From the NCBI GenBank assembly GCA_021823625.1, contig JAKANS010000034.1, forward strand, positions 1 through 40,051: a stretch of DNA of 40,051 bases. Direction: 5' to 3'. Every line of letters begins with the position of its first letter. Within the stretch, counting starts at the first letter, position 1. Of the stretch, positions 1-8,819 are shown one piece after another. Origin of the DNA: a bacterium (GTDB taxonomy: Bacteria; Verrucomicrobiota; Verrucomicrobiia; Limisphaerales; J093). Position numbers and translations under genes: made by a program. The notes beneath the pieces are model-generated. The model searched no databases. It was given only the letters and a program-made list of their open reading frames with translations, and was not told where the DNA came from.

Positions 1-104
1 CTTTTCGCCTCCCGGGGCCCTCAGAATCCATCGCGTGGACGGGCTCCAAACTCATGTCCCCCTCGAAAAACCACCCACTCGATTTCCAGAAGACCCGAAC
101 TTTT

Positions 105-515
105 TTCGTGCGTGAACAAAGCTGCCGAGAAGTTGCCAGTAGAACGGTCGTTCTGAGCGCCACCAGTCCGGATGCGTGTCGCTGCGAATGCCTCGAACTC
201 GCTCAAGGCCGATCGGACGGCGCGAGTATGCGCCGCCAGAATTCGCTCGTCGTTCCCGAGGAACGCCGCCAGGGACGCCCACTTCGGCGGGGAGAACGTG
301 AAATCGTTGAAGATCCGCCGATTGGCCGCGACTTGGCCCTGCTCTGTCCGCGTCCGTTTGAGTCGTTGCGTCAAGGTTTCGCCGGTTTCCGCACCCAGCC
401 CGAACCACCGGCCGGAGACCCGTTGGCCTTCCTCGTAGTAGTCACCGACGCAGAGATGCTCCGCGAAGTAGTCTTTTGCGTTCGTGAGGCTGTATTGCGT
501 CTTTGCCGTGACCAC
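105..515 (-). pseudogene. MobF/TrwC-type relaxase, internally deleted fragment
   Basis: The reading frame resembles the N-terminal part of conjugative relaxases of the MobF (TrwC/TraI) class. These nick the plasmid transfer origin through N-terminal tyrosines and a histidine-coordinated metal. Visible are the opening VTAKTQYSLTNAKDYF, a DYY that could be the catalytic tyrosines, RVSGRWFGLGAE, FTFSPPK, and the TGGAQNDRSTGNF block. The stretch normally between FGLGAE and TGETLTQRL is missing, and homology stops after ALFTH, just before the HxHxH metal motif. The frame runs on to position 21 with unrelated residues. A GTG at 515 is the most plausible start. The protein cannot be a working relaxase. 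The facing coupling-protein fragment supports a decayed conjugative element. Confidence 0.7.
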
Positions 516-740
516 GCGACGGACATTACCCGGACTGCGCGCGCATGTTGTGTATCCGATACACCGACGCGTTTCGGTGTTCTGCTGAACTGCCGGCATG
601 AGATTGAACGCGAGGCTCACGCCGAAACCCGGCAATCAGCTCTGGGGCAGCGGGTCGAGGCCGCGCGTCTCGCTCTCGGTCGCGACGGTTGCGACCACCC
701 TCGCCCTGCTGGCGGGCATTCTCATCGGAAAGGCATTATA

Positions 741-1165
741 ATGAACCTGGACTTCCTCCCAACCGGGCCGATCACGTTCCTCCCGGATGCGCTTCGACAT
801 TTTCACCTGTCCCGCCAATTGCTCCTTGCCAGCGGCATCTTACTCGCGGTTTTCGCCCTGTGTCTCCTGTTTCATCCACGGAAGCGCAAAGGGCACGTCG
901 CCAGGCTTGGCGGCCTGACTTGGCGGCGGAACCAGTTCTGCTGCGGTTGGCTTATCACCGGCGACACCGGTTCGGGCAAAACGACTTCCGGCATCAACCA
1001 GCTTGCCCACCAGGTTTTCCAGAACGAACCGCGCTGGGGCGGCCTCTGCATCGACGAGAAAGGAGTCTATTGGGAGACGCTGTCGGCGATGGCCCGGCAT
1101 TACCGGCGGGAGCATGACCTGATTCACCTGCATATCCGAGACGACAACGCCGACCCGGGTTGGAT
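741..1165 (+). pseudogene. Type IV coupling protein (TraD/TraG/VirD4-like), N-terminal fragment
   Basis: The frame begins with ATG at 741 after a GGAAAGG ribosome-binding site. It encodes a hydrophobic N-terminal region, with a membrane segment around LLLASGILLAVFALCLLF, and then a Walker A motif GDTGSGKTT. That is the usual start of a coupling-protein ATPase that links a relaxosome to the type IV secretion channel. A conserved-looking LCIDEKGVYWETL segment follows. After about 140 codons the similarity stops near 1165, although the frame stays open to 1295. Walker B and the rest of the roughly 500-700 residue ATPase are absent. It faces away from the relaxase fragment, as in many mobilisation regions. 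Non-functional. Confidence 0.65.
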
Positions 1166-1262
1166 GGCTGGGCGCCATAGGTGTGGGGCGTGCGCGGCGG
1201 CACGACCAGCAAGTCACCGGCGCGGACCGGCTGAAGTCGCCGGGCGTCAAATAGGTCGCCTC
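1158..1262 (-). pseudogene. AraC-type regulator cupin-domain fragment (tentative)
   Basis: About 35 codons read GDLFDARRLQPVRAGDLLVV, then PPRTPHTYGAQ. This resembles the beta-strand and PHxY turn of the sugar-sensing cupin domain at the N-terminus of AraC-family regulators. An in-frame TGA lies directly upstream, and the other end abuts the coupling-protein fragment. The call rests on one short motif and may be wrong. If real, it is a gene scrap caught between two other broken genes. Confidence 0.25.
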
Positions 1263-1840
1263 AGCGGATGGACCGTGAGCCAACGAATGACTTGATCGGC
1301 GCTCTCATTCGGCGGAAAGACCGGATAAAAAACGTGCTCAATTCGTCCGCCGCAAATGATCAAGGTGAGGCGTTTCAGAAGTCGCATTCCATCCACCTCA
1401 AATGTGGGCAAACGCAGGGCGTCGCAGAATCTGAATTCCGCATCGCTCAAGACCTCGAAAGGAAGATGGAGTCGTCGGACCATCTCGCGTTGATATTGAG
1501 TTGTCTGAGTGCTCAGACCAAACACTTCGGCGTGCCGCGCCGCCAACTCCCGATGATGATCTCGGAAGCTACAGGCCTGGGGGGTGCAGCCGCGCGCGCC
1601 GGGAATCATGTCCCAGCCTTCGGGCAGCGGCTTCCCCGGTACGCCGGTCATGGGATAGCAATAAATCACCGTTCTGGATGCGCTCCGTTTTGAAAGGTCA
1701 ACCCTGTCGCCAGCCGTGGACACAAGGGGGATGCGAAGGAGTCGCATGCCCACAAGATGGTCTGCGGCGCCGTCATCGACCGGCGGAGGCAAATTGGGGG
1801 GCAGAGGGAACTCGATCGATGGCTGGCTTTCCAGATTCAT
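1247..1840 (-). CDS. Peroxiredoxin, PrxQ/BCP-like
   Basis: This 197-residue protein has a thioredoxin-fold peroxiredoxin core. The peroxidatic motif reads GCTPQACSFRDHH with Cys85 and Cys90. A CxxxxC pair followed by FRD is the arrangement of atypical two-cysteine PrxQ/BCP enzymes, which reduce hydrogen peroxide and organic hydroperoxides with electrons from thioredoxin. Other fold landmarks are RTVIYCYPMTGVPGKPLPEGWD before the motif and FEVLSDAEFRFCDALRLPTF after it. The start at 1840 was chosen because upstream codons show no conservation. There is no clear signal peptide, so it is probably cytoplasmic. It stands alone next to gene debris, and the downstream end overlaps the AraC-like scrap. 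Confidence 0.8.
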   Translation of the reverse strand: MNLESQPSIEFPLPPNLPPPVDDGAADHLVGMRLLRIPLVSTAGDRVDLSKRSASRTVIYCYPMTGVPGKPLPEGWDMIPGARGCTPQACSFRDHHRELAARHAEVFGLSTQTTQYQREMVRRLHLPFEVLSDAEFRFCDALRLPTFEVDGMRLLKRLTLIICGGRIEHVFYPVFPPNESADQVIRWLTVHPLRRPI

Positions 1841-2017
1841 CGCTTCAGAAGGTAGGCTGTGGTGAATGGAAAATCGAGCCCCATGTTTCCTTCCGATGGG
1901 TGACTGGGAAAATCCGCGGCGTGGGCGCCACTGCGCGGCGGCCGGGCAGGGGTTTGATTCACCAAACAAAGGTGCAAGCCCAATCCAGTTTCCTGACTTG
2001 AATGAAGTTGGCCTGCT

Positions 2018-2435
2018 GAGTTGCCGCCTACTGACGTGTTCACATTGGACGACGATGGCGGTGACGAGGAACCTGGACCGCAGGCGGCGCGGAGTCTGGG
2101 TGCGTTCCCGGCCTCAGCGGAGCAATGACCCCCAAGGCGACGAGCGCAGTTCAAGGCGTTCTGTCGGAGGCCCGGAAGCTGGGATTCGGCGAGGGCATCT
2201 GCGCGCCGACCGACGTGCGCCAGTCGCGCAGCCGCTGGCGAAGCTCGACGGCGTTGTCCGGCAGTTGGTCCGCAAGATCGCGGCGCTCGCCGGGGTCGTC
2301 CTTCAGATCGAACAGCTCCACGCGCTGGTCCTCGAAAAACTCCGGCAATTTCCAGTCGCCGACCCGCACGGCGCTGGCGGGCGTGGAGTCCGGTGCGTGG
2401 TAGTAATGCGGGTAGTGGAAGAACAGGGCGTCGCG
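2018..2435. repeat. Long direct repeat, copy A (sulfatase 3' end plus downstream DNA)
   Basis: About 420 bp, beginning at CCTACTGACGTGTT and running into the last ~95 codons of the intact sulfatase, recurs near-identically at 36958-37392. The shared part includes about 130 bp of non-coding DNA downstream of the stop codon. The repeat is therefore a segmental duplication and not only protein-level conservation. The 1841-2150 gap otherwise shows no gene. Confidence 0.85.
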
Positions 2436-3653
2436 GGTGAGGCGCATGTCCGGTTTTCGCAGCAGGGGGGTGAGGTCCAAGCCGTCCGGTGGGGAGTTCG
2501 TCGCATGGGGCAAACCGGCGACGGCAGCGAGGGTGTAGAACAAATCGGTGAGCACGACGGGTTCGCCGCATTCCGCGCCGGTCGGAGTGACGCCCGGCCA
2601 CTTCACAATGAGTGGCACCCGCAGGCCGCCTTTGTAGAGCGTGCCTTTGCCTGAGCGCAGCGGCGCGTTGGTCGTCACCGGCATCGACTGCCGCTTGTCG
2701 GTTCCGAGGTAGCCGCCGTTGTCGCTCGCGAAGATGACAAGGGTGTTGCGGTCGAGACGACGTTTCTTCAACCGGGCGAGTACGCGGCCCACGCTGTCGT
2801 CGAGGCTCTTGACCATCGCGGCATAGACGGCGTTTTGGTGGTTGAGGCCAGGCCGGCGTTTTTTCTCAAAGTCAGCGATATCGTCGGGCTTTGCCTCGAT
2901 CGGCGTGTGCGGGGCGTGATGCGCGAGGTAAAGGAAGAAGGGCTGCTTCGCCTCGGCCGCACGGTCGATGACCCGCAGCGCTTCGTCCGTAAGCCGGTCG
3001 GTCAGATATTCGCCGGGCCGACCGAACTCCAGATGTGGGACGTAGCGGAACTCGCCGCCGAACCGTCCCATGCCGCGATAGGGCCAGAAGTAGGCTTGCG
3101 GCGCGCCCCAGCGCGTGCCGCCGATGTTCACGTCGAAGCCGTGCGTCTCCGGCGCGTGGTCCGCGTCGCCCAAGTGCCACTTGCCGACGAGCGCGGTGAG
3201 ATAGCCGCCGGTTTGGAGATGTTCGGCCAGCGTGGTCTCGGTGTGCGGCAGGTTGGCGAGGGACGCTGCGGGGCGGAGCTTCCGGTCCTTGGGTGGATTG
3301 AGCGCGCCTTCGGACCAGATGGTGAGGTGCAGCCGGGCGGGATGTTTGCCCGTGAGCAATGCCGCGCGCGTGGGCGAGCAGACCGGCGACGGCGCATACG
3401 CTTGCGTGAAGCGCACGCCGTCACGCGCCAGTCGGTCGAGATTTGGCGTCTCGTGCAAATCCGCGCCGTAGCAACCGAGGTCGTGCGCGCCGAGGTCATC
3501 GGCGAGAATGAGAACGATGTTCGGGCTTTGGGCGGCTTCGGGCCGTTGCGCGAAGGCAGGTAACAGCGTGGCTGGCAGAAGGACCAGGACGAACCACGCG
3601 GTATCAACCCAGGCGCGAAATCGTTGTGGTGGATGCTGGATGTTTGTCCTCAT
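2151..3653 (-). CDS. Secreted sulfatase, type I (formylglycine-dependent)
   Basis: A 500-residue arylsulfatase-type enzyme that hydrolyses sulfate esters, probably on polysaccharides. A signal peptide (WFVLVLLPATLLPAFAQ) is followed by NIVLILADDLG, whose acidic residues bind calcium. The sulfatase signature SPVCSPTRAALLTGKH carries Cys92, which would become formylglycine. GKWHLG and FASDNGG supply further active-site residues, and the C-terminal subdomain with DDPGERRDLA is present. The ATG at 3653 shares one base with the stop of the upstream PepSY gene (TGATG), indicating translational coupling. A second, broken copy lies at 37085-39486. The length and all core motifs suggest this copy is intact. 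Confidence 0.92.
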   Translation of the reverse strand: MRTNIQHPPQRFRAWVDTAWFVLVLLPATLLPAFAQRPEAAQSPNIVLILADDLGAHDLGCYGADLHETPNLDRLARDGVRFTQAYAPSPVCSPTRAALLTGKHPARLHLTIWSEGALNPPKDRKLRPAASLANLPHTETTLAEHLQTGGYLTALVGKWHLGDADHAPETHGFDVNIGGTRWGAPQAYFWPYRGMGRFGGEFRYVPHLEFGRPGEYLTDRLTDEALRVIDRAAEAKQPFFLYLAHHAPHTPIEAKPDDIADFEKKRRPGLNHQNAVYAAMVKSLDDSVGRVLARLKKRRLDRNTLVIFASDNGGYLGTDKRQSMPVTTNAPLRSGKGTLYKGGLRVPLIVKWPGVTPTGAECGEPVVLTDLFYTLAAVAGLPHATNSPPDGLDLTPLLRKPDMRLTRDALFFHYPHYYHAPDSTPASAVRVGDWKLPEFFEDQRVELFDLKDDPGERRDLADQLPDNAVELRQRLRDWRTSVGAQMPSPNPSFRASDRTP

Positions 3654-4243
3654 CAGCGGCGCAACAGCAGGTAGCCCAGCATCGACGCGGTGAACCCGAA
3701 ACCGCAAGCCAACAGCACCCACCCCGGCCATCGGGGGCGGGCGAGTCGATACCAGAGAACCACGCCGGTGAGCGCGAAGACGATCATCGCTCCGCTCGCG
3801 AGGTCGTAGAGCGCCGCCCAGAGATTGTAAAACCAGCCTCCACCGTAACCGTGCAGGCGGTGGAACCCCACCAGGACCCGTTGCCAGCCGAAGCGCTTTT
3901 CCGTGATGGAGGCGGATTTCAAGTCGGCCGCCAGCGTCACTTCGGTCCGGTGACCCGGATGGAAGAACGTGAATCGCCAGTTTCCGTCGGCGTGTCGTTT
4001 GGCGGGTGAGCGCTTGCCGCTCACCCCAAGCTGTTCCTGGAGCGCAGCGGCGAACGCGTCTTCATCCGGCTTCGGCGACAGCATCGCGCTGTTCAGCGGA
4101 ACGGTGCGTTGCGTCGTGGTCTCAGACGCCTTGCCGAACAGGCTTCCGCGTGTGAGCACGTAGCCAGTCACGAAATACATGACGACGAAGGCCATCAACA
4201 TAAAACCGCAGTAGAGATGTATCCGGCGAATCCAGGGGTGCAT
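3653..4243 (-). CDS. PepSY-associated transmembrane protein
   Basis: This roughly 196-residue inner-membrane protein has an N-terminal RRIHLYCGFMLMAFVVMYFVTGYVL membrane helix, a central soluble PepSY-like region, and HRLHGYGGGW leading into two or three more helices. The layout matches PepSY_TM proteins, often found with iron-uptake or membrane redox systems, whose biochemical role is uncertain. The start at 4243 (MHPWIRRIH) is chosen because the helix begins there and it leaves only 2 bp to the preceding PepSY gene. The two are probably partners derived from duplication. Translation appears coupled to the sulfatase downstream. Confidence 0.75.
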   Translation of the reverse strand: MHPWIRRIHLYCGFMLMAFVVMYFVTGYVLTRGSLFGKASETTTQRTVPLNSAMLSPKPDEDAFAAALQEQLGVSGKRSPAKRHADGNWRFTFFHPGHRTEVTLAADLKSASITEKRFGWQRVLVGFHRLHGYGGGWFYNLWAALYDLASGAMIVFALTGVVLWYRLARPRWPGWVLLACGFGFTASMLGYLLLRR

Positions 4244-4245
4244 GC

Positions 4246-4872
4246 TCAGCCGATGAAGTAGAGGTAGGCCATCAATCCAACCGACACCGCGAGGCTCACA
4301 ATCAACACCGCGAGCGCGAACCGGCGAGCGCGCTCGCGCCGCACCCACAGGTAGATACCGCTGTCGGCAAAGAACATTACCAGCCAGGTGGTGATTTCGG
4401 TGTAGATGCCCCATGCGCCGAGGAAGCGCGAGCCAGGCACGTCTCCGGTATTGCCGTGAAGGGAGAGCAGCGCCGAGCGCAGCCCGGTGTGCTGCTCCTC
4501 GACGCGGACGATTCCCGCCGCGCGATCCGTGGCAATCACGTAGTTCTTCCCGGGCCGGGACAGTTCAAATTGCAGGTTGCCCGCGCCATCCCGTCGCATG
4601 TTCCACGGAATGACCCACCCGATGAGGTCCAACTGGTCGCGGATGGTCTCGCCGAGTTTCACGTTGTCCGCGAGGTCGGGGATGTTGAGAGCGCGCTCCC
4701 ACTTCACCTTCTCACTCTTGACCTCCGGGAAGAGCCAGGGATGATTGAAGTCGAGCGAGGTGACGCCGTAGATGAGCAGATACCAGAAACAGATCAGGCC
4801 GCCGTAAAGATGGATGTTCAACAGCCAGCGGCGGGCTCGCGCGTGGGATTGGGTCGTTGCGGAGGTTGTCAT
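4246..4872 (-). CDS. PepSY-associated transmembrane protein
   Basis: A 208-residue membrane protein with helices at RRWLLNIHLYGGLICFWYLLIYGVTSL, at GAWGIYTEITTWLVMFFADSGIYLW, and at the C-terminus (LAVLIVSLAVSVGLMAYLYF). Between them is a soluble PepSY-like segment. The helix-histidine pattern (NIHLYGG, SLHGNTG) parallels the adjacent smaller protein. It lies between the GH36 gene upstream and the second PepSY gene downstream, all on the minus strand with gaps of 22 and 2 bp, so one mRNA is likely. Why a PepSY pair sits inside a galactosidase-sulfatase operon is not clear. Confidence 0.75.
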   Translation of the reverse strand: MTTSATTQSHARARRWLLNIHLYGGLICFWYLLIYGVTSLDFNHPWLFPEVKSEKVKWERALNIPDLADNVKLGETIRDQLDLIGWVIPWNMRRDGAGNLQFELSRPGKNYVIATDRAAGIVRVEEQHTGLRSALLSLHGNTGDVPGSRFLGAWGIYTEITTWLVMFFADSGIYLWVRRERARRFALAVLIVSLAVSVGLMAYLYFIG

Positions 4873-4894
4873 GGCGCAAGATTACGGTCACGAT

Positions 4895-6994
4895 TCATTC
4901 TGGTGATGCTTTGTACAACAGGACGCGCGACGACATCTCCGGCAAGTCGAACGCCAGGCCGTCCGACAACAGCTTTGCCCCGCTGATTTCGAAGTGGTTG
5001 TCTGTGTATGGGTCGTTAAAGCGATACGTTCGAGCTCGGTCGAGTCCTTTGGGCACGAGGGACTGCCGTTGGTCGGGGGAGTGAACACGGAACGCCTGGA
5101 TGAAACCTTCCTGGGTCTTCGGATTGTGGAACTGCCAGCCGGCCCAAGTCTGGTCGGTGCGCGGCTGGGGCACAAGCAGGTAGAAGTCTTCGGCCAGGAA
5201 GCCCCGGAGCCGCTTGTAGGCATCCACATTTCGGCGGGCGGTCTGCCGCGTCGCGGGCGACCATTCGTGCAGCCGCCCGCTTAATCCGAACGCGCCGCCG
5301 AAGCAGACCTGACAGTTGTAGTCGGGCAGCACGAATTCCGCTTTGCGGGCCTCGTCCGCCGGGATGGAGAGGCTGACCACCTGCCCGCTGCCAGGGATGA
5401 ACTGGTTGAGTCCCTCCAAGTGATAGCGGACCACCTGGGTGTGGATCGCGTCGCTGACCCAGATCGTGTGACGGCGCGCCAGGCTGGTCAGATCAATTCG
5501 CAAACCGCCGCCAGCGCAATTCTCCAGAATGACGCCCGGATGCCTCGCCACGACATGCTCCTCGATGCGATGCAGGCCCTCGAGGTAACGGATCTGCGTG
5601 ATACCCTGCCGCCCGGGCGCGTCCTTCGTCTGCCAGTACGGCAACAGGTCGTGATTATTCATGTCCCAGCGGATGTAGCGGATGCCCAACTCCTCGATAT
5701 AACGGTCGAGCAGCTTGCAGAAGTACTCCTGCACCGCTGGGATTCCCAGGTTCACCGCCACCCAACGTCGTCCGGGGATCGTCATCACCCAATCAGGATG
5801 CTCTCGCGCGAGGCGCGACTCCGGCCCCGCCCGTTCCGGTTCGAACCAGAGGCCAAACTGCATCCCCCGGGTGCGCACGCGCTCGGCCAGGACTTTGAGT
5901 CCCGAGGGAAAGCGCTTGGCGTCGGCGCCCTCGTCCCAGTTGCCCAGCGACTCGCTGATGGCCTTCCAGGTGATGTCCATTCTCTCGTACGGCGCCGAGG
6001 GAGTGCCGTTGTACCAGCCCGCGTCGATCTCGAAGATTTCCTGGCCCATCTCCGCGGCTCGATCAATCAGCGTCGCCGCCAGTTTCTCGTCGAGTTCCGC
6101 GCCGACCTGGAACCAGGTGGTGTACATGACCGGTGGCACGAGGCGTTGGCCGTCAAGGCCTGGCGAATAGCGGTCGCGGATGAGCCGGCGCAGCCGGTTG
6201 ACGCCGGCATCCAACGCCCCGCGCCAACCGCCCAGCAGAATCGTCGGCCCGGAAATTTGCTCGCCGGGTTTGAGTCGCAAATCCAGGTCGGCGATGCCGC
6301 CTTCGATCCGCAGGCGGTGGCTGGCTGGATCCGCGCTGATGGTCGCGCGCCATTGTCCTGACCAGCCCAGGCCGACAAACAGCCCGGCATCCTGCGCCTG
6401 GTTTTGCAGGTAGAAAAACGGCAGGGCCAACCGCGACGGGCGGCCGCGGTCAGCGCGGAGAGAAACCGACCGCGTCGGGCCTTCCAATGGCGTGCGCGTG
6501 AGGGTGAAGTCGAAATCAGGCCCCGGCGGGAACTGCCGGTCAGCCTCCCCACCGCCGCACCGGGTAAGCACATCGACCGCGACGGTCGGTCGGTTGAAGC
6601 TCACATCGATTGTCCTCACGTTCGTCAGGGGTGGCAAGTCCGCCTGGCCATCGTTGCGGAAGACCACCGTGTATTCCACCGCGCCAGACTCCGCAAACGC
6701 CCGCGCCGTGCGCACGACGGTCAACCCTGAAGGATGACGCAGCGTGAGGGTCGCCCCCTGCTGCTCCAATTTCCACCCAGTCCAGTCAGCCGGTCCTGCC
6801 GGCTTGCCATCGTAGGTGAACGAAAAACCTGCGCCGGGCAGCAGCGACTGGCGCATTTCGTTGCCTGGATCGGAAGGCCAAGGCAGCCCCAGAGAGGATC
6901 GGTCCACGGTGGAAACGTTTTGCGCCCAACCCCAGGCAGCCGAGCCGAGGGCGCACACCAGGGTTGCGAGACGCGGGAGAGATTTCAGTTTCAT
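4895..6994 (-). CDS. Secreted alpha-galactosidase, GH36 family
   Basis: A 699-residue enzyme predicted to release alpha-linked galactose by retaining hydrolysis. A signal peptide ends near WGWAQ. An N-terminal beta-sandwich (residues ~40-270) precedes a (beta/alpha)8 barrel. The barrel contains FEIDAGWY, LWFEPERAG and IRWDMNNHD, with Asp444 as the expected nucleophile, then LENCAGGG and WVSDAIHTQ, with Asp515 as the likely acid/base. A C-terminal beta domain ends in DLPEMSSRVLLYK. Length and domain order fit GH36. The start at 6994 gives a clean signal peptide. It opens the run GH36, PepSY, PepSY, sulfatase, consistent with degradation of a sulfated galactan, though that substrate is inferred. 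Confidence 0.92.
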   Translation of the reverse strand: MKLKSLPRLATLVCALGSAAWGWAQNVSTVDRSSLGLPWPSDPGNEMRQSLLPGAGFSFTYDGKPAGPADWTGWKLEQQGATLTLRHPSGLTVVRTARAFAESGAVEYTVVFRNDGQADLPPLTNVRTIDVSFNRPTVAVDVLTRCGGGEADRQFPPGPDFDFTLTRTPLEGPTRSVSLRADRGRPSRLALPFFYLQNQAQDAGLFVGLGWSGQWRATISADPASHRLRIEGGIADLDLRLKPGEQISGPTILLGGWRGALDAGVNRLRRLIRDRYSPGLDGQRLVPPVMYTTWFQVGAELDEKLAATLIDRAAEMGQEIFEIDAGWYNGTPSAPYERMDITWKAISESLGNWDEGADAKRFPSGLKVLAERVRTRGMQFGLWFEPERAGPESRLAREHPDWVMTIPGRRWVAVNLGIPAVQEYFCKLLDRYIEELGIRYIRWDMNNHDLLPYWQTKDAPGRQGITQIRYLEGLHRIEEHVVARHPGVILENCAGGGLRIDLTSLARRHTIWVSDAIHTQVVRYHLEGLNQFIPGSGQVVSLSIPADEARKAEFVLPDYNCQVCFGGAFGLSGRLHEWSPATRQTARRNVDAYKRLRGFLAEDFYLLVPQPRTDQTWAGWQFHNPKTQEGFIQAFRVHSPDQRQSLVPKGLDRARTYRFNDPYTDNHFEISGAKLLSDGLAFDLPEMSSRVLLYKASPE

Positions 6995-7013
6995 GGGCGG
7001 GGCTTGTCGTTTG

Positions 7014-8813
7014 TCACGGCGTTCCGCTGCGCGCGCGGTAGAACCCATGCGGCCGTCCCGCCGCGCTTTCGTCCCAGGAGCGCGCGTTAGTGTTGGCCGT
7101 CCAGGTGAAGACGTTGCTCCAGTTGGCGGGAGAACTCAGCGATTCGGTTCGCTGCACCGTGTAGGGGATGCCCTCGGTCAGGTTGGTCAGGAGCAGGTCG
7201 AAGCTTCCGCTTTGATGTTGAGGCGAAAGGATGCGCAACGCGGGATTGGGCGGGATGAATTTCGCCACGATGGCATCGTCACTGCCGCCAGCGAAATTCG
7301 GCTGCCAGGCGTTCTTCACGGGAAAGCCGGGGCCGCTGCTTGTCCCCACCATGTAGAGCGAACCATCGGCATCGAGGAATCCCGAGCGGCCCTTGTCGCT
7401 CGCGGTCCCGCCAAGGAAGGTCGCATAGAGGATGCTGCTGAAATCGGCGCTGAGACGCACGAGTACCGCGTCGGCGCCCCCTCCCTTGACGCGCTGAAAA
7501 GCATTGGTCGTCACCGGAAAATTTGCCGAGGTGGTTTCAGCCGTGAGGAAAACGTTGCCGTCGGCATCTACATAGAGGCCGTCTGGATTCTCGTCGCCAC
7601 TGCCGCCAATGTAAGTCCCGAGCAGGAGTTGACCGGTGTCGGTCTCTATCTTTGCCAGGCCAATATCACTCGGGCCGCCGCGCGTGCGCTTGAGCGCGCC
7701 AGGCGTGGTGGGAAAGTTGGCCGAGAGAGTCCCGAAGTGGACATAGGCGTTGCCGTGCGCGTCCACGGCGAGCGCGTGCGTGTTCAACACGTAGTCATCG
7801 CCGGAGCCGCCGAGGTACGTCGAGCAGAGCAGCCGCGAACCGTCAGGGGAGAAGACGGCCAGGAAGCCGTCCCAGCCGCCGTTGTAACTGGCGTCCGACT
7901 GCGCGCCCACGATGGCCAGGTCCGTGGACTTCGTGTCGCCGGCGATGAAGACGCGGTCCTGCGCGTCCACGCGCACTCCGACTTCGCTCGTCTCGTCGCC
8001 GCTGCCGCCGAACCAGCTCGCCCACAGCACCCGCGAGCCGTCGTTGGACAGCTTCACCACGCCCGATTCAATGCCGCCTTGCCGTGTCTTCTGATAGGCA
8101 TTCGTGAACCACGCGGCGGGCGGATTGCCGCTCCCAACATCCGAGCCGAGTGCCGCACAAATGTTCCCCTGCGAGTCGAGCGCGAAGTCACGCACCATCG
8201 CGCCGACGCCGAGGTAGGTGGCCCAGACCAGATTCGAGCCGTCAGGCGCGAGCTTCGCGACAAAGGCGTTCTGCATCCCGTACGGGCCTGCGTTGACGCC
8301 TTGAAAGGTCGCCTGCACTGCGCCGGAGGTGACGGGGAAGCCTGGCCCCGCCCGTCCGGCGACGTAAATGAAGCCCTGCGCGTCCACTTCCACCGCGTAA
8401 GCGCGGTCATAGTTCGGGCTGCCGAGATACGTGGCCCAGAGGAGCTGGCCGGATGGATCGAATTTCGCAACGAACACATCGCACGGACCAAATGAACCAA
8501 GGGCTGTGCCGCCAGCGTTGAACGTGCGGTCGTATGCGCCAGGTGTCGTCGGGAAGTTCGTCGATGCCGTGCCCCCCACGACCAGGACGTTCCCATCCTT
8601 GTCCACGCAGACATCCCGCGCCTGTTCCCAGCTCGACGCGCCGCCGAAATAAGTGGACCAGGCAAGCGCGTAGTCCTCCAGCGCCCACGAGAGCGGGGCG
8701 GACTCAAACGCGAGGGCGAGGATGGCGGGCAGAAGGAGCGACGAGAGGGAGGCACGGCTTCGCACAGGCGACTCGTGCCGGACGATTTTCCGCAGACATT
8801 GATTGCGTGTCAT
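7014..8813 (-). CDS. Secreted SBBP-repeat beta-propeller protein 1
   Basis: A 599-residue secreted protein. The N-terminus MTRNQCLRKIVRH leads into a hydrophobic signal segment (SLLLPAILALAF). The mature part begins with WSTYFGGASSWEQARDV and contains about seven SBBP-type repeats, with phrases such as YLGGSGDD, DAHGNAYV, FPTTPGA and VAKL. These form a beta-propeller. A ~75-residue C-terminal domain ends in FYRARSGTP. It is paralogous to the protein at 18811-20622, with long near-identical stretches, for example VLVRLSADFSSILYATFLGG. The molecular function is unknown. Its promoter carries a BlaI-like operator 10 bp upstream of the ATG. Confidence 0.9.
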   Translation of the reverse strand: MTRNQCLRKIVRHESPVRSRASLSSLLLPAILALAFESAPLSWALEDYALAWSTYFGGASSWEQARDVCVDKDGNVLVVGGTASTNFPTTPGAYDRTFNAGGTALGSFGPCDVFVAKFDPSGQLLWATYLGSPNYDRAYAVEVDAQGFIYVAGRAGPGFPVTSGAVQATFQGVNAGPYGMQNAFVAKLAPDGSNLVWATYLGVGAMVRDFALDSQGNICAALGSDVGSGNPPAAWFTNAYQKTRQGGIESGVVKLSNDGSRVLWASWFGGSGDETSEVGVRVDAQDRVFIAGDTKSTDLAIVGAQSDASYNGGWDGFLAVFSPDGSRLLCSTYLGGSGDDYVLNTHALAVDAHGNAYVHFGTLSANFPTTPGALKRTRGGPSDIGLAKIETDTGQLLLGTYIGGSGDENPDGLYVDADGNVFLTAETTSANFPVTTNAFQRVKGGGADAVLVRLSADFSSILYATFLGGTASDKGRSGFLDADGSLYMVGTSSGPGFPVKNAWQPNFAGGSDDAIVAKFIPPNPALRILSPQHQSGSFDLLLTNLTEGIPYTVQRTESLSSPANWSNVFTWTANTNARSWDESAAGRPHGFYRARSGTP

Positions 8814-8819
8814 GCGAAG

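Noticed and set aside
6816..8495. Plus-strand ORF of 559 codons
   Set aside because: Antisense shadow of GH36 and SBBP gene 1, with arginine-rich composition and no motifs.
7014..8813. CRISPR-like periodicity in the SBBP genes
   Set aside because: The periodicity is ~200 bp, codon-based and diverged; it reflects protein blades, not DNA repeats with spacers.
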